The position numbers and the translations under genes are program-made. Of a stretch of DNA of 64,000 nucleotides, positions 16,381 through 25,455 are shown in pieces. The DNA comes from Muribaculaceae bacterium. GTDB taxonomy: Bacteria; Bacteroidota; Bacteroidia; Bacteroidales; Muribaculaceae. The notes beneath the pieces were generated by a model, which worked only from the letters and a program-made list of their open reading frames with translations, was not told the origin of the DNA and did not search any database. The first letter of the stretch is position 1. The number at the start of each line of letters is the position of its first letter. The DNA lies in NCBI GenBank assembly GCA_017621055.1, contig JAGATX010000033.1:1-64000 (forward strand). The letters are read 5' to 3'.

Positions 16381-18580
16381 GAACCACGCGGTCGTTGAGT
16401 TCGGCGAGTTTGGCGTTGTTCCAGCGGTCGGTGGTGCCTACCAGATAGCCTGTTATGCGCTGCAGACGGTCGATGTTGTGGCCGTGGCATACGGGGCATT
16501 CATCAAGCTCTGCTGTGGCATCCTCATAGCCGCAGTCCATGCAGCGGTTGCGGTTGTGGTTCACCGACCCGTAACCAATATTGTATCGGTCCATAAGGTC
16601 GACGATATCTGCCACGGCACGAGGATTGTGGGTGGCGTCACCGTCTATCTCCACATAGAAAATATGTCCGCCGGTGGTGAGGGGATGGTAAGGAGCCTCG
16701 ATTTCGGCTTTGTGGCGCGGCGAGCACTTGTAATAGACGGGTACGTGGTTTGAGTTGGTGTAATATATCTTATCGGTTATGCCTGGCAGGATGCCGAACG
16801 ATTTTCGGTCGCGGGCGGTGAATTTGCCGGAAAGGCCTTCGGCGGGTGTTGCCAGCACGGAGTAGTTGTGGCCGTATTTCTCGCAGAATTCGTTCACGCG
16901 CGAGCGCATGTGACTGACTATGCGCAGACCCAGTTTCTGAGCTTCGGCATCTTCGCCGTGATGTTTACCCACCAGAGCTATCAGGCACTCGGCCAGACCG
17001 ATGAAACCTATGCCGAGTGTGCCCTGATTTATTACCGGCGCTATGGTTTCCTCCGGCTTGAGCTTGTCGCCTCCGTTCCACAGGCGCCCCATCAGCAGGG
17101 GGAACTGCTTGGCCAGCGCCGTGCTCTGGAATTTGAAACGGTCGTCGAGCTGACGGGCGGTGATGTCGAGCACGCGGTCGAGTTCGCGGAAGAATCGGGC
17201 TATGCGCTCGTCGCGGTCCACGATGCTCATCGACTCTATGGCGATGCGCACTATATTGATGGTTGAGAACGAGAGGTTTCCGCGACCTATCGAGGTGCGT
17301 TCGCCGTAGCGGTTCTCGAACACGCGGGTGCGGCAGCCCATGGTTGCAACTTCATGTTCGAAGCGCCGCGGGTCGTCGGCACGCCAGAGCTCGTCGGTGT
17401 TGAACGTGGCGTCGAGGTTTAGGAAATTGGGGAAAAAGCGGCGTGCCGTCACTTTGCAGGCCAGGCGGTAGAGGTCGTAGTTGGGGTCGTCGGGCAGATA
17501 GCTGACTCCGCGCTTCTTTTTCCATATCTGAATGGGGAAAATCGCGGTAGCGCCGTTGCCCACGCCCTCGTAAGTGCTGTTAAGGAGTTCGCGAATAACG
17601 CAGCGGCCCTCGGCAGAGGTATCGGTGCCGTAGTTTATGGAGCTGAACACCACCTGATTGCCGCCACGGCTGTGGATGGTATTCATATTGTGGATAAAAG
17701 CCTCCATGGCCTGGTGCACGCGGCTGACAGTGCGGTTCATGGCGTGCTGGAGCAGGCGCTCGTCGCCGTCGAGGCCGTCGAGAGGGCGGATGGTGTAGTC
17801 GGTGAAGGTGCGCTCCTTGAGATCGGAGAGGTCGCGGCCGGTGAGGCGCTCGAGGTATTCCACTTCCTCTTTGAACGAGGAGCGGACAAACGGTGCCAGA
17901 TAAAAATCGAAGGCTGGGATGGCCTGGCCGCCGTGCATTTCGTTCTGAGCGGTTTCGAGCGATATGCACGCTATTATCGATGCCGTTTCGATGCGCTTTG
18001 CCGGGCGGCTCTCGCCGTGACCTGCCGAGAAGCCGTTTTCGAGGATGCGGTCGAGGGGATGTTGCACGCAGGTGAGGCTTTTGGTGGGGTAGTAGTCCTT
18101 GTCGTGGATGTGGAGGTAGCCTGCCCGCACGGCCTCGCGGGCTTCTTCGCTGAGGAGATAGTCATCGACAAAGGGCTTTGTCGTTTCGCTGGCGAACTTC
18201 ATCATCATACCTGCGGGAGTGTCGGTGTTCATGTTGGCGTTCTCGCGGGTGATGTCGTTGTTCTTAGCCTCGATAATCTCATGGAACATGTCGCGCGTCT
18301 TGGCCCGGCGGGCAATGCTGCGCTGGTCGCGGTAGGCTATGTATTTCTTTGCCACTTCCTTGCGCGGGCTTTTCATCAGCTCCAGCTCAACCATGTCCTG
18401 GATTTCCTCGACGGTCATGCGTTCGTTGCCGCGCGCGCCTATGCGGTCGGTAATCTTGGCGATGAGACTTTCGTCCTCGCCGAGCTCGGTGGTGAGCATG
18501 GCTTTGCGGATTGCCGCCTTGATTTTTTCTTCGTTATAGCCGACGACGCGGCCATCGCGTTTCACAACTGTCTGTATCAT
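16373..18580 (-). CDS. nrdD: Anaerobic (class III) ribonucleoside-triphosphate reductase
   Basis: Glycyl-radical enzyme reducing ribonucleotides to deoxyribonucleotides without oxygen. Start chosen at 18580 (MIQTVVKRDGR); the longer in-frame start lies upstream of or inside the promoter. N-terminal ATP-cone (~1-95), then the catalytic barrel with HGGQAIPAFD and SRGGNQVVFSS. C-terminal zinc site CMDCGYED...CPVCHG and glycyl-radical motif RITGYL, with the radical glycine at residue 711. Length is 735 aa, normal. It is the first gene of a two-gene operon with nrdG. Confidence 0.96.
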   Translation of the reverse strand: MIQTVVKRDGRVVGYNEEKIKAAIRKAMLTTELGEDESLIAKITDRIGARGNERMTVEEIQDMVELELMKSPRKEVAKKYIAYRDQRSIARRAKTRDMFHEIIEAKNNDITRENANMNTDTPAGMMMKFASETTKPFVDDYLLSEEAREAVRAGYLHIHDKDYYPTKSLTCVQHPLDRILENGFSAGHGESRPAKRIETASIIACISLETAQNEMHGGQAIPAFDFYLAPFVRSSFKEEVEYLERLTGRDLSDLKERTFTDYTIRPLDGLDGDERLLQHAMNRTVSRVHQAMEAFIHNMNTIHSRGGNQVVFSSINYGTDTSAEGRCVIRELLNSTYEGVGNGATAIFPIQIWKKKRGVSYLPDDPNYDLYRLACKVTARRFFPNFLNLDATFNTDELWRADDPRRFEHEVATMGCRTRVFENRYGERTSIGRGNLSFSTINIVRIAIESMSIVDRDERIARFFRELDRVLDITARQLDDRFKFQSTALAKQFPLLMGRLWNGGDKLKPEETIAPVINQGTLGIGFIGLAECLIALVGKHHGEDAEAQKLGLRIVSHMRSRVNEFCEKYGHNYSVLATPAEGLSGKFTARDRKSFGILPGITDKIYYTNSNHVPVYYKCSPRHKAEIEAPYHPLTTGGHIFYVEIDGDATHNPRAVADIVDLMDRYNIGYGSVNHNRNRCMDCGYEDATAELDECPVCHGHNIDRLQRITGYLVGTTDRWNNAKLAELNDRVVHE

Positions 18581-18648
18581 TGTCGCTGATGAAAATTCGT
18601 GGGTGGATAAGTTTTCCGATGGTGTCGGTTTCGGATTGTTTTGTGGTT

Positions 18649-18657
18649 GCAAAGCTA
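18649..18657 (-). promoter_or_regulatory. -7 box of nrdDG
   Basis: On the minus strand TAGCTTTGC (18657 to 18649) matches TAnnTTTG and predicts a leader of about 65 nt before the nrdD ATG at 18580. The 386-nt gap between nrdD and nusB (18581-18965) is AT-rich. It holds only this promoter and the nusB promoter; I see no clear NrdR box. Confidence 0.6.
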
Positions 18658-18898
18658 AGAATAAATATCGTTAATGGCAAATTTTATTTTGTGAAAAGCG
18701 CAGCTGAATTTTCGTTTTGGTGAATTTTGAAGGTGTATTTGAAATTATAAATATAAGATAATTAGTCAATTAATTTCCGAAAACGGCAAACTTTATAAAT
18801 TTCATGTCGTTATTGAGTGTATGGCCATTGCTGTCGCGAGGCTCCTTTCGTGAAAAATCGAAGCTATATATAATGAATTCTCCGGACGAAAAATAAAT

Positions 18899-18930
18899 TT
18901 TGCGGGTAATGGAAGTTTTTGTAATTTTGC
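18899..18930 (+). promoter_or_regulatory. Bacteroidota-type promoter of nusB
   Basis: TAATTTTGC (18922-18930) with TTTG at 18899-18902, 19 nt apart. It rules out the longer in-frame start for nusB at 18900-18909 and supports the ATG at 18966. Confidence 0.7.
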
Positions 18931-18965
18931 GGCTACCTAAGAACAACCGAAAAGAACATCGAAAT

Positions 18966-20426
18966 ATGATAAACCGAAGCCTGATAAGAATCAAGACTGT
19001 GCAGATTCTTTATTCCTATCTCCTTACCCGTAGCGAATTCAAGCTCCAGCCGGCGCCCGGCCCGGAGGCCTCGCGCGACAAACGCTTTGCCTATACGGTT
19101 TATCTGGACATGATGTTGCTGCTTCTCAAACTGTCGTCGCAGCCTCTGGGACCCAATTCGGGCATAATGCTTGTCGAGGATGCCGGATTGAAGAAAAACC
19201 GTATAGCGTCGGCCATGCGCCATGACCTGTCGGTGATCGACACAGTGCTGAACGGACGCCGCGGGCGCCTCGCCGCCTACGACAGTTGCCTCGAGGATCT
19301 CGCCGCCGCCTTGCGCGAGTCAGCGGTATACAAGGATTACAAGCGCAAACGCAAACTCAAATTCACCGACGATGTAGCGTTCTGGAGCACTGTATTCAGC
19401 ACCATCGTCCGCCGTTTCAAGGGCGTGGAGCGCGTGCTGCGCCGCGACGAGGATTTCAGCCATGTGGGCTTCGATATGGGTGTGAATATGTTCGTTGCCA
19501 CGCTTTCGGGCTTCGACGATTCGCGCGCCACATATCTCAAGGCCCGCGCAGACCTCGACGAGAGTCTCAGTCTGGCCTACAAGCTTTACCATGCCCTTCT
19601 TCAGCTGCCGGTGCTCATCACCTCGATGCAGGAACAGCGTCTCGATGCCGCAAAGCACAAATTCGTGCCTACGCCCGACGATCTCAATCCGAACATGCGC
19701 TTTGTCGACAATAAGTTTGTGGGAGCTCTCCGCAACTGCGAGGCACTCCAGAATTTCATCAAGGACAATCCGGACGCTGATCCTTCGACGTGGCGCGATG
19801 CCGACGTGCTGTGCGGCAGTCTCCTCAACCGCATTCTTCAGAGCGAAGCTTATGCCGACTATATGGCCCTGGAAGAGAGCGATTTCGCCACCGACGCCAA
19901 CTTCTGGCGCGAGATAATGCGCAACATAGTGTTCAGTTCCGACGAACTTGCCGACGCGCTCGAAAACCGCAGCGTGTTCTGGAACGACGACCTCGCTATA
20001 ATGAGCACTTTCGCCCTGAAGACCATCAAGAGAAGCTACAGCCCCGCAGCCGACGAGGACAGCGTGGATGTCGGCCGCATCGTCCTGCTGCCCAAGTTCA
20101 TGAACGAGGCCGACGAGCGATTCGGCGCCGAGCTCTTCGAGTATGTGGTGAACAACCGGGAGCAGTACCGCGCGTATGTGGACCGCTTCATCAACCCCGA
20201 GCAATGGGACACCGAGCGTCTGGCATATATGGATATCGTGGTGCTTCTCACCGCCATCGCCGAGATTATCAACTACCCCTCGATCCCCGTGCCTGTAACT
20301 CTCAACGAGTATATAGAAATAGCCAACGACTACAGTACGCCGCGCAGCGGCCAGTTCGTCAACGGCATACTCTCCAGCGTGATAAAACTTCTCGAGCAGG
20401 AGGGCGTTATCAATAAACAATTATAG
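18966..20426 (+). CDS. nusB: Transcription antitermination protein NusB, extended form with internal duplication
   Basis: NusB/RsmB-fold factor for rRNA antitermination with NusE. Start at 18966 (MINRSLIRIKTVQILYSY). The C-terminal ~130 residues hold the NusB fold: WDTERLAYMDIVVLLTAIAEI and VPVTLNEYIEIANDYSTP. Length is 486 aa, far above E. coli (139) and, from family knowledge, above the ~310 aa common in Bacteroides. The excess is an internal duplication: residues ~36-185 and ~197-358 align with conserved spacing (YxDY to FW is 17 residues in both: 122/139 and 296/313; then a Met-rich helix). It begins an operon with yajC, the YbbR-like gene and coaE. Confidence 0.93.
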   Translation: MINRSLIRIKTVQILYSYLLTRSEFKLQPAPGPEASRDKRFAYTVYLDMMLLLLKLSSQPLGPNSGIMLVEDAGLKKNRIASAMRHDLSVIDTVLNGRRGRLAAYDSCLEDLAAALRESAVYKDYKRKRKLKFTDDVAFWSTVFSTIVRRFKGVERVLRRDEDFSHVGFDMGVNMFVATLSGFDDSRATYLKARADLDESLSLAYKLYHALLQLPVLITSMQEQRLDAAKHKFVPTPDDLNPNMRFVDNKFVGALRNCEALQNFIKDNPDADPSTWRDADVLCGSLLNRILQSEAYADYMALEESDFATDANFWREIMRNIVFSSDELADALENRSVFWNDDLAIMSTFALKTIKRSYSPAADEDSVDVGRIVLLPKFMNEADERFGAELFEYVVNNREQYRAYVDRFINPEQWDTERLAYMDIVVLLTAIAEIINYPSIPVPVTLNEYIEIANDYSTPRSGQFVNGILSSVIKLLEQEGVINKQL

Positions 20427-20449
20427 TAACCCTAAATACCGAAAGAACT

Positions 20450-20827
20450 ATGTTCAACATTCTTTGCGAGGCTGCCGCAGCCGCTACCGAAGCTGCCGCA
20501 GCCGCTACCGAGGCCGTTCCCGAACCCGCCTTCATGGAAAAATACGGCAGCCTGCTGATGATAGTGGGTATCTTCGTGGTATTCTACTTCTTCATGATCC
20601 GTCCGCAGCAGAAGCGTCAGAAAGAAATGCAGAAGATGCGCGACGCTCTCGGCAAGGGTGACCGTGTTGTCACCGCCGGCGGCATCCACGGCATTATCCG
20701 TGATGTCAAGGACAAGAGCTTCATCATCGAAGTTGCCGACGGCGTGCGTATCCGTGTGGACAAAGGCAGCGTATACAGCTCACCCGCCGATGCTGCCGAC
20801 GACGCCGCCAACGAACTCAAGAAATAA
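20450..20827 (+). CDS. yajC: Preprotein translocase subunit YajC
   Basis: Accessory membrane subunit of the Sec-DF-YajC complex. A single membrane segment (LLMIVGIFVVFYFFMIRP) is followed by the conserved RPQQKRQKEMQKMRDAL and GDRVVTAGGIHGIIRDV. Length is 125 aa. The N-terminus is an Ala/Glu/Thr repeat encoded by two 21-bp copies (20468-20488 and 20489-20509, one mismatch), giving EAAAAAT twice before the membrane segment. It lies 23 nt after nusB, in the same operon. Confidence 0.95.
   Translation: MFNILCEAAAAATEAAAAATEAVPEPAFMEKYGSLLMIVGIFVVFYFFMIRPQQKRQKEMQKMRDALGKGDRVVTAGGIHGIIRDVKDKSFIIEVADGVRIRVDKGSVYSSPADAADDAANELKK
20468..20509 (+). repeat. 21-bp tandem repeat inside yajC
   Basis: Two adjacent 21-bp units beginning GAGGCTGCCGCAGCC and GAAGCTGCCGCAGCC differ at one base. 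Each encodes EAAAAAT. The repeat is in frame, so copy-number change would alter only the length of the N-terminal tail. Confidence 0.9.
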
Positions 20828-20850
20828 GGGCCTGACGTACCTCCGTCCCG

Positions 20851-21816
20851 ATGACGGGCCTTCGTGAAAATATGCGTCATATCTTTGTCGTGCTCCGTTC
20901 ACCCAAGGGGCACGACATCGGTATGTTTTGTATTTTCGTGGCAATCTCGGCCATACTGTGGGGTGTGCTTGCCCTCAACGAGGAGGAGCAGCGCGATATC
21001 CGCATACCTGTACGTCTCACCCACGTTCCCGATTCCATCACCATGCTTGCGCGGGGTCCGGAGAGCATCAATGCCAGCGTTCTGGTGCGCGGCTCGCAGT
21101 TGCTGAAGATGAGCATGAGCTCTCCGTCGCTGAACGTCGATTACCGCGTATACCGTCAGGGCGACCATGTTTTTCTCAGCAATGCCGACCTCAAGGCGCT
21201 GGTGCGCAATACCACGGGGTCGCCGCAGGTGGCCGTGCTGTACCCTGATTCGATATCGATACCATTTACGGCCAATCCGGGCGTACGTGTGCCTGTTGAC
21301 GTCGACTATGATGTCAGCGCCGGGCCTCGTTCGGCCATGGTCGGGCGTCCGCGGCTGAGTGCCGACTCCGTGGAGGTTTTCACCGCCGGCGGTACTCACT
21401 CCATACGCAGTGTGCGTACCGAGCCGATAGTGATTGCCGGCCTCGACGGCCGGGTGACGCGGCGGGTGCGGCTGGTGGCGCCCTCCGGCGCTCGTCTTAT
21501 TCCTGACAGTGTGGATGTCACTTTCGAGGCCGAACCTCTGATTATCAAAACGCGCAAAGTAGTGATAGAGCCCGTCAACGTGCCGGAGGGCACTCGCCTG
21601 ATCACCTTCCCGGCTCAGATGACGGTGACCTACATGGTGCCCATGAGCTCTTATACCAGCACCGACCCCCGGTTCCGCGTGGTGGCCGATTACCGCAAGA
21701 TAAATCGGGGCAACGGCTCGAACATGATGAAGCTCAGCATTGTCGACGTACCGCGCGGGCTGCGCAATGTATTTCTGGCTAACGACAGCGCGGAATACAT
21801 AATAGAACAGCTATGA
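20851..21816 (+). CDS. YbbR/CdaR-like domain protein
   Basis: The 321-aa protein has one N-terminal membrane segment (IGMFCIFVAISAILWGVLAL) and an extracytoplasmic region of YbbR-like beta repeats (RIPVRLTHVPDSI; VRVPVDVDYDVSAGPRSAMVG; VVIEPVNVPEGTRLI). In Firmicutes YbbR/CdaR regulates the diadenylate cyclase CdaA; no cyclase is adjacent here, so that role is not implied. An alternative start at 20872 (MRHIFVVLRSP) would trim 7 residues. Its stop overlaps coaE by ATGA. Confidence 0.82.
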   Translation: MTGLRENMRHIFVVLRSPKGHDIGMFCIFVAISAILWGVLALNEEEQRDIRIPVRLTHVPDSITMLARGPESINASVLVRGSQLLKMSMSSPSLNVDYRVYRQGDHVFLSNADLKALVRNTTGSPQVAVLYPDSISIPFTANPGVRVPVDVDYDVSAGPRSAMVGRPRLSADSVEVFTAGGTHSIRSVRTEPIVIAGLDGRVTRRVRLVAPSGARLIPDSVDVTFEAEPLIIKTRKVVIEPVNVPEGTRLITFPAQMTVTYMVPMSSYTSTDPRFRVVADYRKINRGNGSNMMKLSIVDVPRGLRNVFLANDSAEYIIEQL

Positions 21817-22409
21817 GTGCTCCTATGACAGGCCTCACCGGAGGCATAGGCAGCGGAAAGAGCGTTGTGGCGCATGTGCTGACCATCAAGGGCTATGATG
21901 TTGTGGACAGCGACACTCTCGCCCGTCGACTCATGGACGAGTCTGCAGTCGTCAAGGACCGCATAGCCGCCGAAATCGATACGTCGTGTGTGCGCGACGG
22001 CCTTATCGACCGCCGTCGTCTTGCCGACATCGTCTTTTCCGACGCCCGGCGTCTGGCGGTGCTCAACGATATAGTCCACGGGCTTGTGCGTGAACGCCTC
22101 GCCGAAATAGCAGCACATGCGACAAAGCCTTTTTTTGTCGAGACCGCTATTTTCGGCAGCAGCGGCCTGTGGCGTCTGTGCTCGGCGGAACTCAGGGTGA
22201 CGGCACCCGAAGAACTGAGGGTGGAGCGTGTGATGCGCCGTAATGGCCTGAGTGCCGACGCAGTGCGCGCACGCATAGCGGCCCAGCGGACAGAGACGCT
22301 CCTTGGTGACGAAGCGCCGCCGCTTTTCATCATAGAAAACGACGGCCATACCGCCGTTCTGCCGCAGGTAGATACTTTCCTGGCGACATTGTCCCCGCCA
22401 TACTATTGA
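21813..22409 (+). CDS. coaE: Dephospho-CoA kinase
   Basis: Last step of CoA biosynthesis: phosphorylates the 3'-OH of dephospho-CoA. The P-loop GGIGSGKSVV is at residues 10-19; DSDTLARRLM and the lid region (EELRVERVMRRNGLSADAVRARIAAQ) follow. Length is 198 aa, normal. The start overlaps the YbbR-like gene by ATGA. The order nusB-yajC-YbbR-coaE is a conserved Bacteroidales arrangement. Confidence 0.95.
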   Translation: MSAPMTGLTGGIGSGKSVVAHVLTIKGYDVVDSDTLARRLMDESAVVKDRIAAEIDTSCVRDGLIDRRRLADIVFSDARRLAVLNDIVHGLVRERLAEIAAHATKPFFVETAIFGSSGLWRLCSAELRVTAPEELRVERVMRRNGLSADAVRARIAAQRTETLLGDEAPPLFIIENDGHTAVLPQVDTFLATLSPPYY

Positions 22410-22480
22410 TGATTACTCAACAAATCAAAGACAATACAAACAGAGAATTTTCATAAAAATCTTTTACCATACACTCCGCA

Positions 22481-25003
22481 ATGACTTATACCTTCGACGA
22501 GGCCTATCAGGCTTCAATCAAATATTTCGACGGCGACGAGCTCGCCGCAAAGGTGTGGGTGAGCAAATATGCCCTCAAAGACTCGGACGGCAACATCTTC
22601 GAGCTTACGCCCGACGATATGCACCATCGCATAGCCTCCGAGCTGGCGCGCATAGAGGCCAAATACCCCAACGGCATGAGCGCCGACCACATCTTCGATT
22701 TGCTCAAGGATTTCCGATACGTTGTTCCTCAGGGGAGCCCCATGGCCGGCATAGGCAACAACTATCAGGTGGGATCGCTGTCGAACTGCTTCGTTATCGG
22801 TATCGACGGCAAACCCGACAGCTACGGAGGCATAATGCGCATCGACCAGGAGCAGGTGCAGCTTATGAAACGCCGCGGCGGAGTGGGCCACGACCTCTCG
22901 CACCTGCGTCCCAAGGGCATGGCGGTTAAGAACTCGGCATTGACGTCCACCGGTCTGGTGCCGTTCATGGAGCGCTACTCCAACAGCACGCGCGAAGTGG
23001 CGCAGGACGGACGCCGCGGCGCCCTGATGATGACAGTATCGATAAAGCACCCCGACTCGGAGGCTTTCATCGATGCCAAGATGACACCCGGAAAGATTAC
23101 CGGCGCCAATGTATCGGTACGTATCGACGACGCTTTCATGGAAGCCGCAGAAAAGGGCGAGAAATACACCCAGCAGTATCCCGTCACGGCTGAAAACCCT
23201 AAAGTAACCAAAGAAATAGATGCCGCGGCCCTCTGGAACAAGATAGTGACCAACGCGTGGACTTCCGCAGAGCCCGGCGTCCTGTTCTGGGACACCATAC
23301 GCCGTGAGAGTGTGCCCGACTGCTATGCCGACCTCGGATTCGAAACCATATCCACCAACCCTTGCGGCGAAATACCGCTGTGTCCGTACGATTCGTGCCG
23401 TCTGCTGGCAATCAACCTCTATTCGTTCGTGGACAAGCCCTTCACCTCCGAGGCGCATTTCGATTTCGACAAGCTGCGCAAAGTTGTTGGCGACGCCCAG
23501 AGAATAATGGACGACATCATCGACCTGGAGATGGAGAAAATCGACGCCATACTCGCAAAAATCGAAACCGATCCCGAGCCCGAAGAGGTAAAGGCCCCCG
23601 AACGCGACCTGTGGCTGAAAATCAAGGAGAAAACGCTGCGCGGACGTCGCACCGGTCTGGGCACAACCGCCGAGGGCGACATGATTGCCGCCATGGGCCT
23701 GCGCTACGGCACTCCCGAGTCTACCGACTTCTCCGTCAAAGTCCACAAGGCAGTGGCACTTGCCGCCTATGCCTCGAGCGTGCACATGGCCAAGGAGCGC
23801 GGAGCTTTCGAGATTTACGACGCCAACCGCGAGAAGAACAATCCTTTCATCCGCCGGCTTGCCGAGGCCGACTCCGCCATGGTTGCCGATATGGCGGCTC
23901 ACGGGCGTCGCAACATAGCGTGCCTGACGATAGCCCCCACGGGCACCACGTCGCTGATGACGCGCACCTCCTCCGGCATAGAGCCGGTATTCCTGCCTGT
24001 GTATAAGCGTCGCCGGAAAATCAACTCCGCCGAGGCCGTGGCGAAGGTCGACTATGTGGACGACAGCGGCGACCAGTTCGAGGAATACATAGTTTACCAT
24101 CCCAAGTTCCTGGACTGGATGAAGGTTGCCGGTATTGAAGCCAAGGCGGACTATACCCAGGAAGAAATCGACGCCATCGTGGCACGTTCGCCCTATGCAG
24201 GCGCCACCGCCAACGATATCGACTGGCTCGAGAAGGTGCGTATGCAGGGCGCCGTACAGAAATGGGTGGACCACAGCATATCCGTGACCATCAACCTGCC
24301 CGCCGATATCAGCGTGGAGGCTGTTGGCAAACTCTACCTCGCCGCGTGGCATGCCGGTTGCAAAGGTTGCACCGTATATCGCGACGGCTGCCGCTCCGGG
24401 GTCCTGGTGGCTATCGAGAAGAAAGAGGAAAAGAAAGAACCGACCATGCAGCCCGTCCTGGCAAAGCGTCCCGTAGAGCTCGAGGCCGATGTCGTTCGCT
24501 TCCAGAACAACAAGGAGAAGTGGATAGCCTTCGTGGGCCTTGTCGACGGCCGACCCTACGAGATATTCACCGGTCTTGCCGATGATGACGACGGCATATT
24601 CCTGCCAAAAACCGTTACACACGGTCAGATCATCAAGGCGCTCGACCCCGACGGCAACAAGCGCTATGACTTCCGATTCATCAACAAGCGCGGCCACAAA
24701 ACAACCATAGAAGGCCTCTCGGACAAGTTCAACCCCGAATACTGGAACTACGCCAAGCTTATTTCCGGCGTGCTCCGTTACGGCATGCCTATTGATCAGG
24801 TGCTTAAGCTCGTAGGCGGCCTGGAGCTCGACAGCCAGAGCATAAACACCTGGAAAATGGGTGTGGAGCGTGCCCTCAAGAAATATCTGCCCAACGGCAC
24901 AAAGGCCGGGGGTCAGAAGTGCCCCAACTGCGGTCAGGAAACCCTTGTCTACCAGGAGGGATGCCTGATATGCACGGCCTGCGGCACTTCCAGGTGCGGC
25001 TGA
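22481..25003 (+). CDS. nrdJ: Adenosylcobalamin-dependent (class II) ribonucleotide reductase
   Basis: Oxygen-indifferent ribonucleotide reductase using coenzyme B12 to form the thiyl radical. Substrate-site Cys C103 is in GSLSNCFVIG; the catalytic N293-C295-E297 triad is in NPCGEIPLC; APTGTTSLM and SSGIEP are further active-site blocks. The C-terminus carries a cysteine-rich zinc ribbon/redox tail (CPNCGQ...CLICTACG). Length is 840 aa, as in NrdJ of the TIGR02504 type. No cobalamin riboswitch is visible in the 71-nt upstream gap. It lies close to the nrdDG class III operon. Confidence 0.95.
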   Translation: MTYTFDEAYQASIKYFDGDELAAKVWVSKYALKDSDGNIFELTPDDMHHRIASELARIEAKYPNGMSADHIFDLLKDFRYVVPQGSPMAGIGNNYQVGSLSNCFVIGIDGKPDSYGGIMRIDQEQVQLMKRRGGVGHDLSHLRPKGMAVKNSALTSTGLVPFMERYSNSTREVAQDGRRGALMMTVSIKHPDSEAFIDAKMTPGKITGANVSVRIDDAFMEAAEKGEKYTQQYPVTAENPKVTKEIDAAALWNKIVTNAWTSAEPGVLFWDTIRRESVPDCYADLGFETISTNPCGEIPLCPYDSCRLLAINLYSFVDKPFTSEAHFDFDKLRKVVGDAQRIMDDIIDLEMEKIDAILAKIETDPEPEEVKAPERDLWLKIKEKTLRGRRTGLGTTAEGDMIAAMGLRYGTPESTDFSVKVHKAVALAAYASSVHMAKERGAFEIYDANREKNNPFIRRLAEADSAMVADMAAHGRRNIACLTIAPTGTTSLMTRTSSGIEPVFLPVYKRRRKINSAEAVAKVDYVDDSGDQFEEYIVYHPKFLDWMKVAGIEAKADYTQEEIDAIVARSPYAGATANDIDWLEKVRMQGAVQKWVDHSISVTINLPADISVEAVGKLYLAAWHAGCKGCTVYRDGCRSGVLVAIEKKEEKKEPTMQPVLAKRPVELEADVVRFQNNKEKWIAFVGLVDGRPYEIFTGLADDDDGIFLPKTVTHGQIIKALDPDGNKRYDFRFINKRGHKTTIEGLSDKFNPEYWNYAKLISGVLRYGMPIDQVLKLVGGLELDSQSINTWKMGVERALKKYLPNGTKAGGQKCPNCGQETLVYQEGCLICTACGTSRCG

Positions 25004-25009
25004 GCCACG

Positions 25010-25040
25010 GATAAACATTCGTGCCCGATGTTTGTTTATC
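25010..25040. repeat. Inverted repeat after nrdJ
   Basis: GATAAACA (25010-25017) and TGTTTATC (25033-25040) are perfect inverted copies, with an inner TCG/CGA pair. It may be a weak terminator for nrdJ or an operator for the cupin gene. Confidence 0.45.
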
Positions 25041-25077
25041 TATTAACTGAACAATAGAAACATAACAGACATCGATT

Positions 25078-25404
25078 ATGAAAACACAAGTAGAAGTCAA
25101 CACACCGCTGCGCCTGGCCGACGAACTGCCTTACGGCAAATCGGAAATCCTCAATAAGACCGTTCTCGACGGCGACGGCGGCTCTGTAACCCTTCTTGCC
25201 TTCGACAAAGGCACCATGATAGCACGCCATCAGGCCGACGAAGAAGTAATGGTCTACGTCCTTGAGGGCGCCATAGAATTCGAGGTCGGCGAGCAGCGCC
25301 AGCACCTCACCGCCGGCAACTCCATTGTCATGGAGCCTGCCACACCCCACACCGTTCTGGCTCTCGAGAGCTCGAAGGTTCTCCTCACCAAGATCAAGGC
25401 GTGA
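25078..25404 (+). CDS. Cupin-domain protein
   Basis: Small single-domain cupin, 108 aa, with no signal peptide. Cupin motif 1 is degenerate (MIARHQADEEVMVYVLEGAIEFEV: H, E, then G) and motif 2 is AGNSIVMEPATPHTV. Conserved His and Glu residues suggest a metal site, but substrate is unknown. It is bracketed by the inverted repeat at 25010-25040 and the terminator at 25413-25455, so it is probably monocistronic. Confidence 0.82.
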   Translation: MKTQVEVNTPLRLADELPYGKSEILNKTVLDGDGGSVTLLAFDKGTMIARHQADEEVMVYVLEGAIEFEVGEQRQHLTAGNSIVMEPATPHTVLALESSKVLLTKIKA

Positions 25405-25412
25405 GCGCACCG

Positions 25413-25455
25413 TATACAGTCGCCCGGTTCCCCTGGAGGAGCCGGGCGGCTGTAT
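25413..25455 (+). terminator. Terminator after the cupin gene
   Basis: ATACAG and CGCCCGG pair with CCGGGCG and CTGTAT around a 14-nt loop, giving a GC-rich stem with one mismatch, followed by T-rich sequence. Confidence 0.75.

Noticed and set aside
16304..16753. Plus-strand ORF opposite nrdD/nrdG junction
   Set aside because: Antisense to nrdD C-terminus and nrdG N-terminus, whose motifs are clear; no independent support.
18581..18965. NrdR boxes between nrdD and nusB
   Set aside because: AT-rich stretches such as CTATATATAATG resemble half of a box, but no properly spaced pair is present.
22410..22480. Possible cobalamin riboswitch before nrdJ
   Set aside because: The gap is only 71 nt and lacks a B12-box; too short for the aptamer.
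22514..25018. Long minus-strand ORF (834 aa) opposite nrdJ
   Set aside because: Complete shadow of nrdJ with no domain content; nrdJ active-site motifs are on the plus strand.
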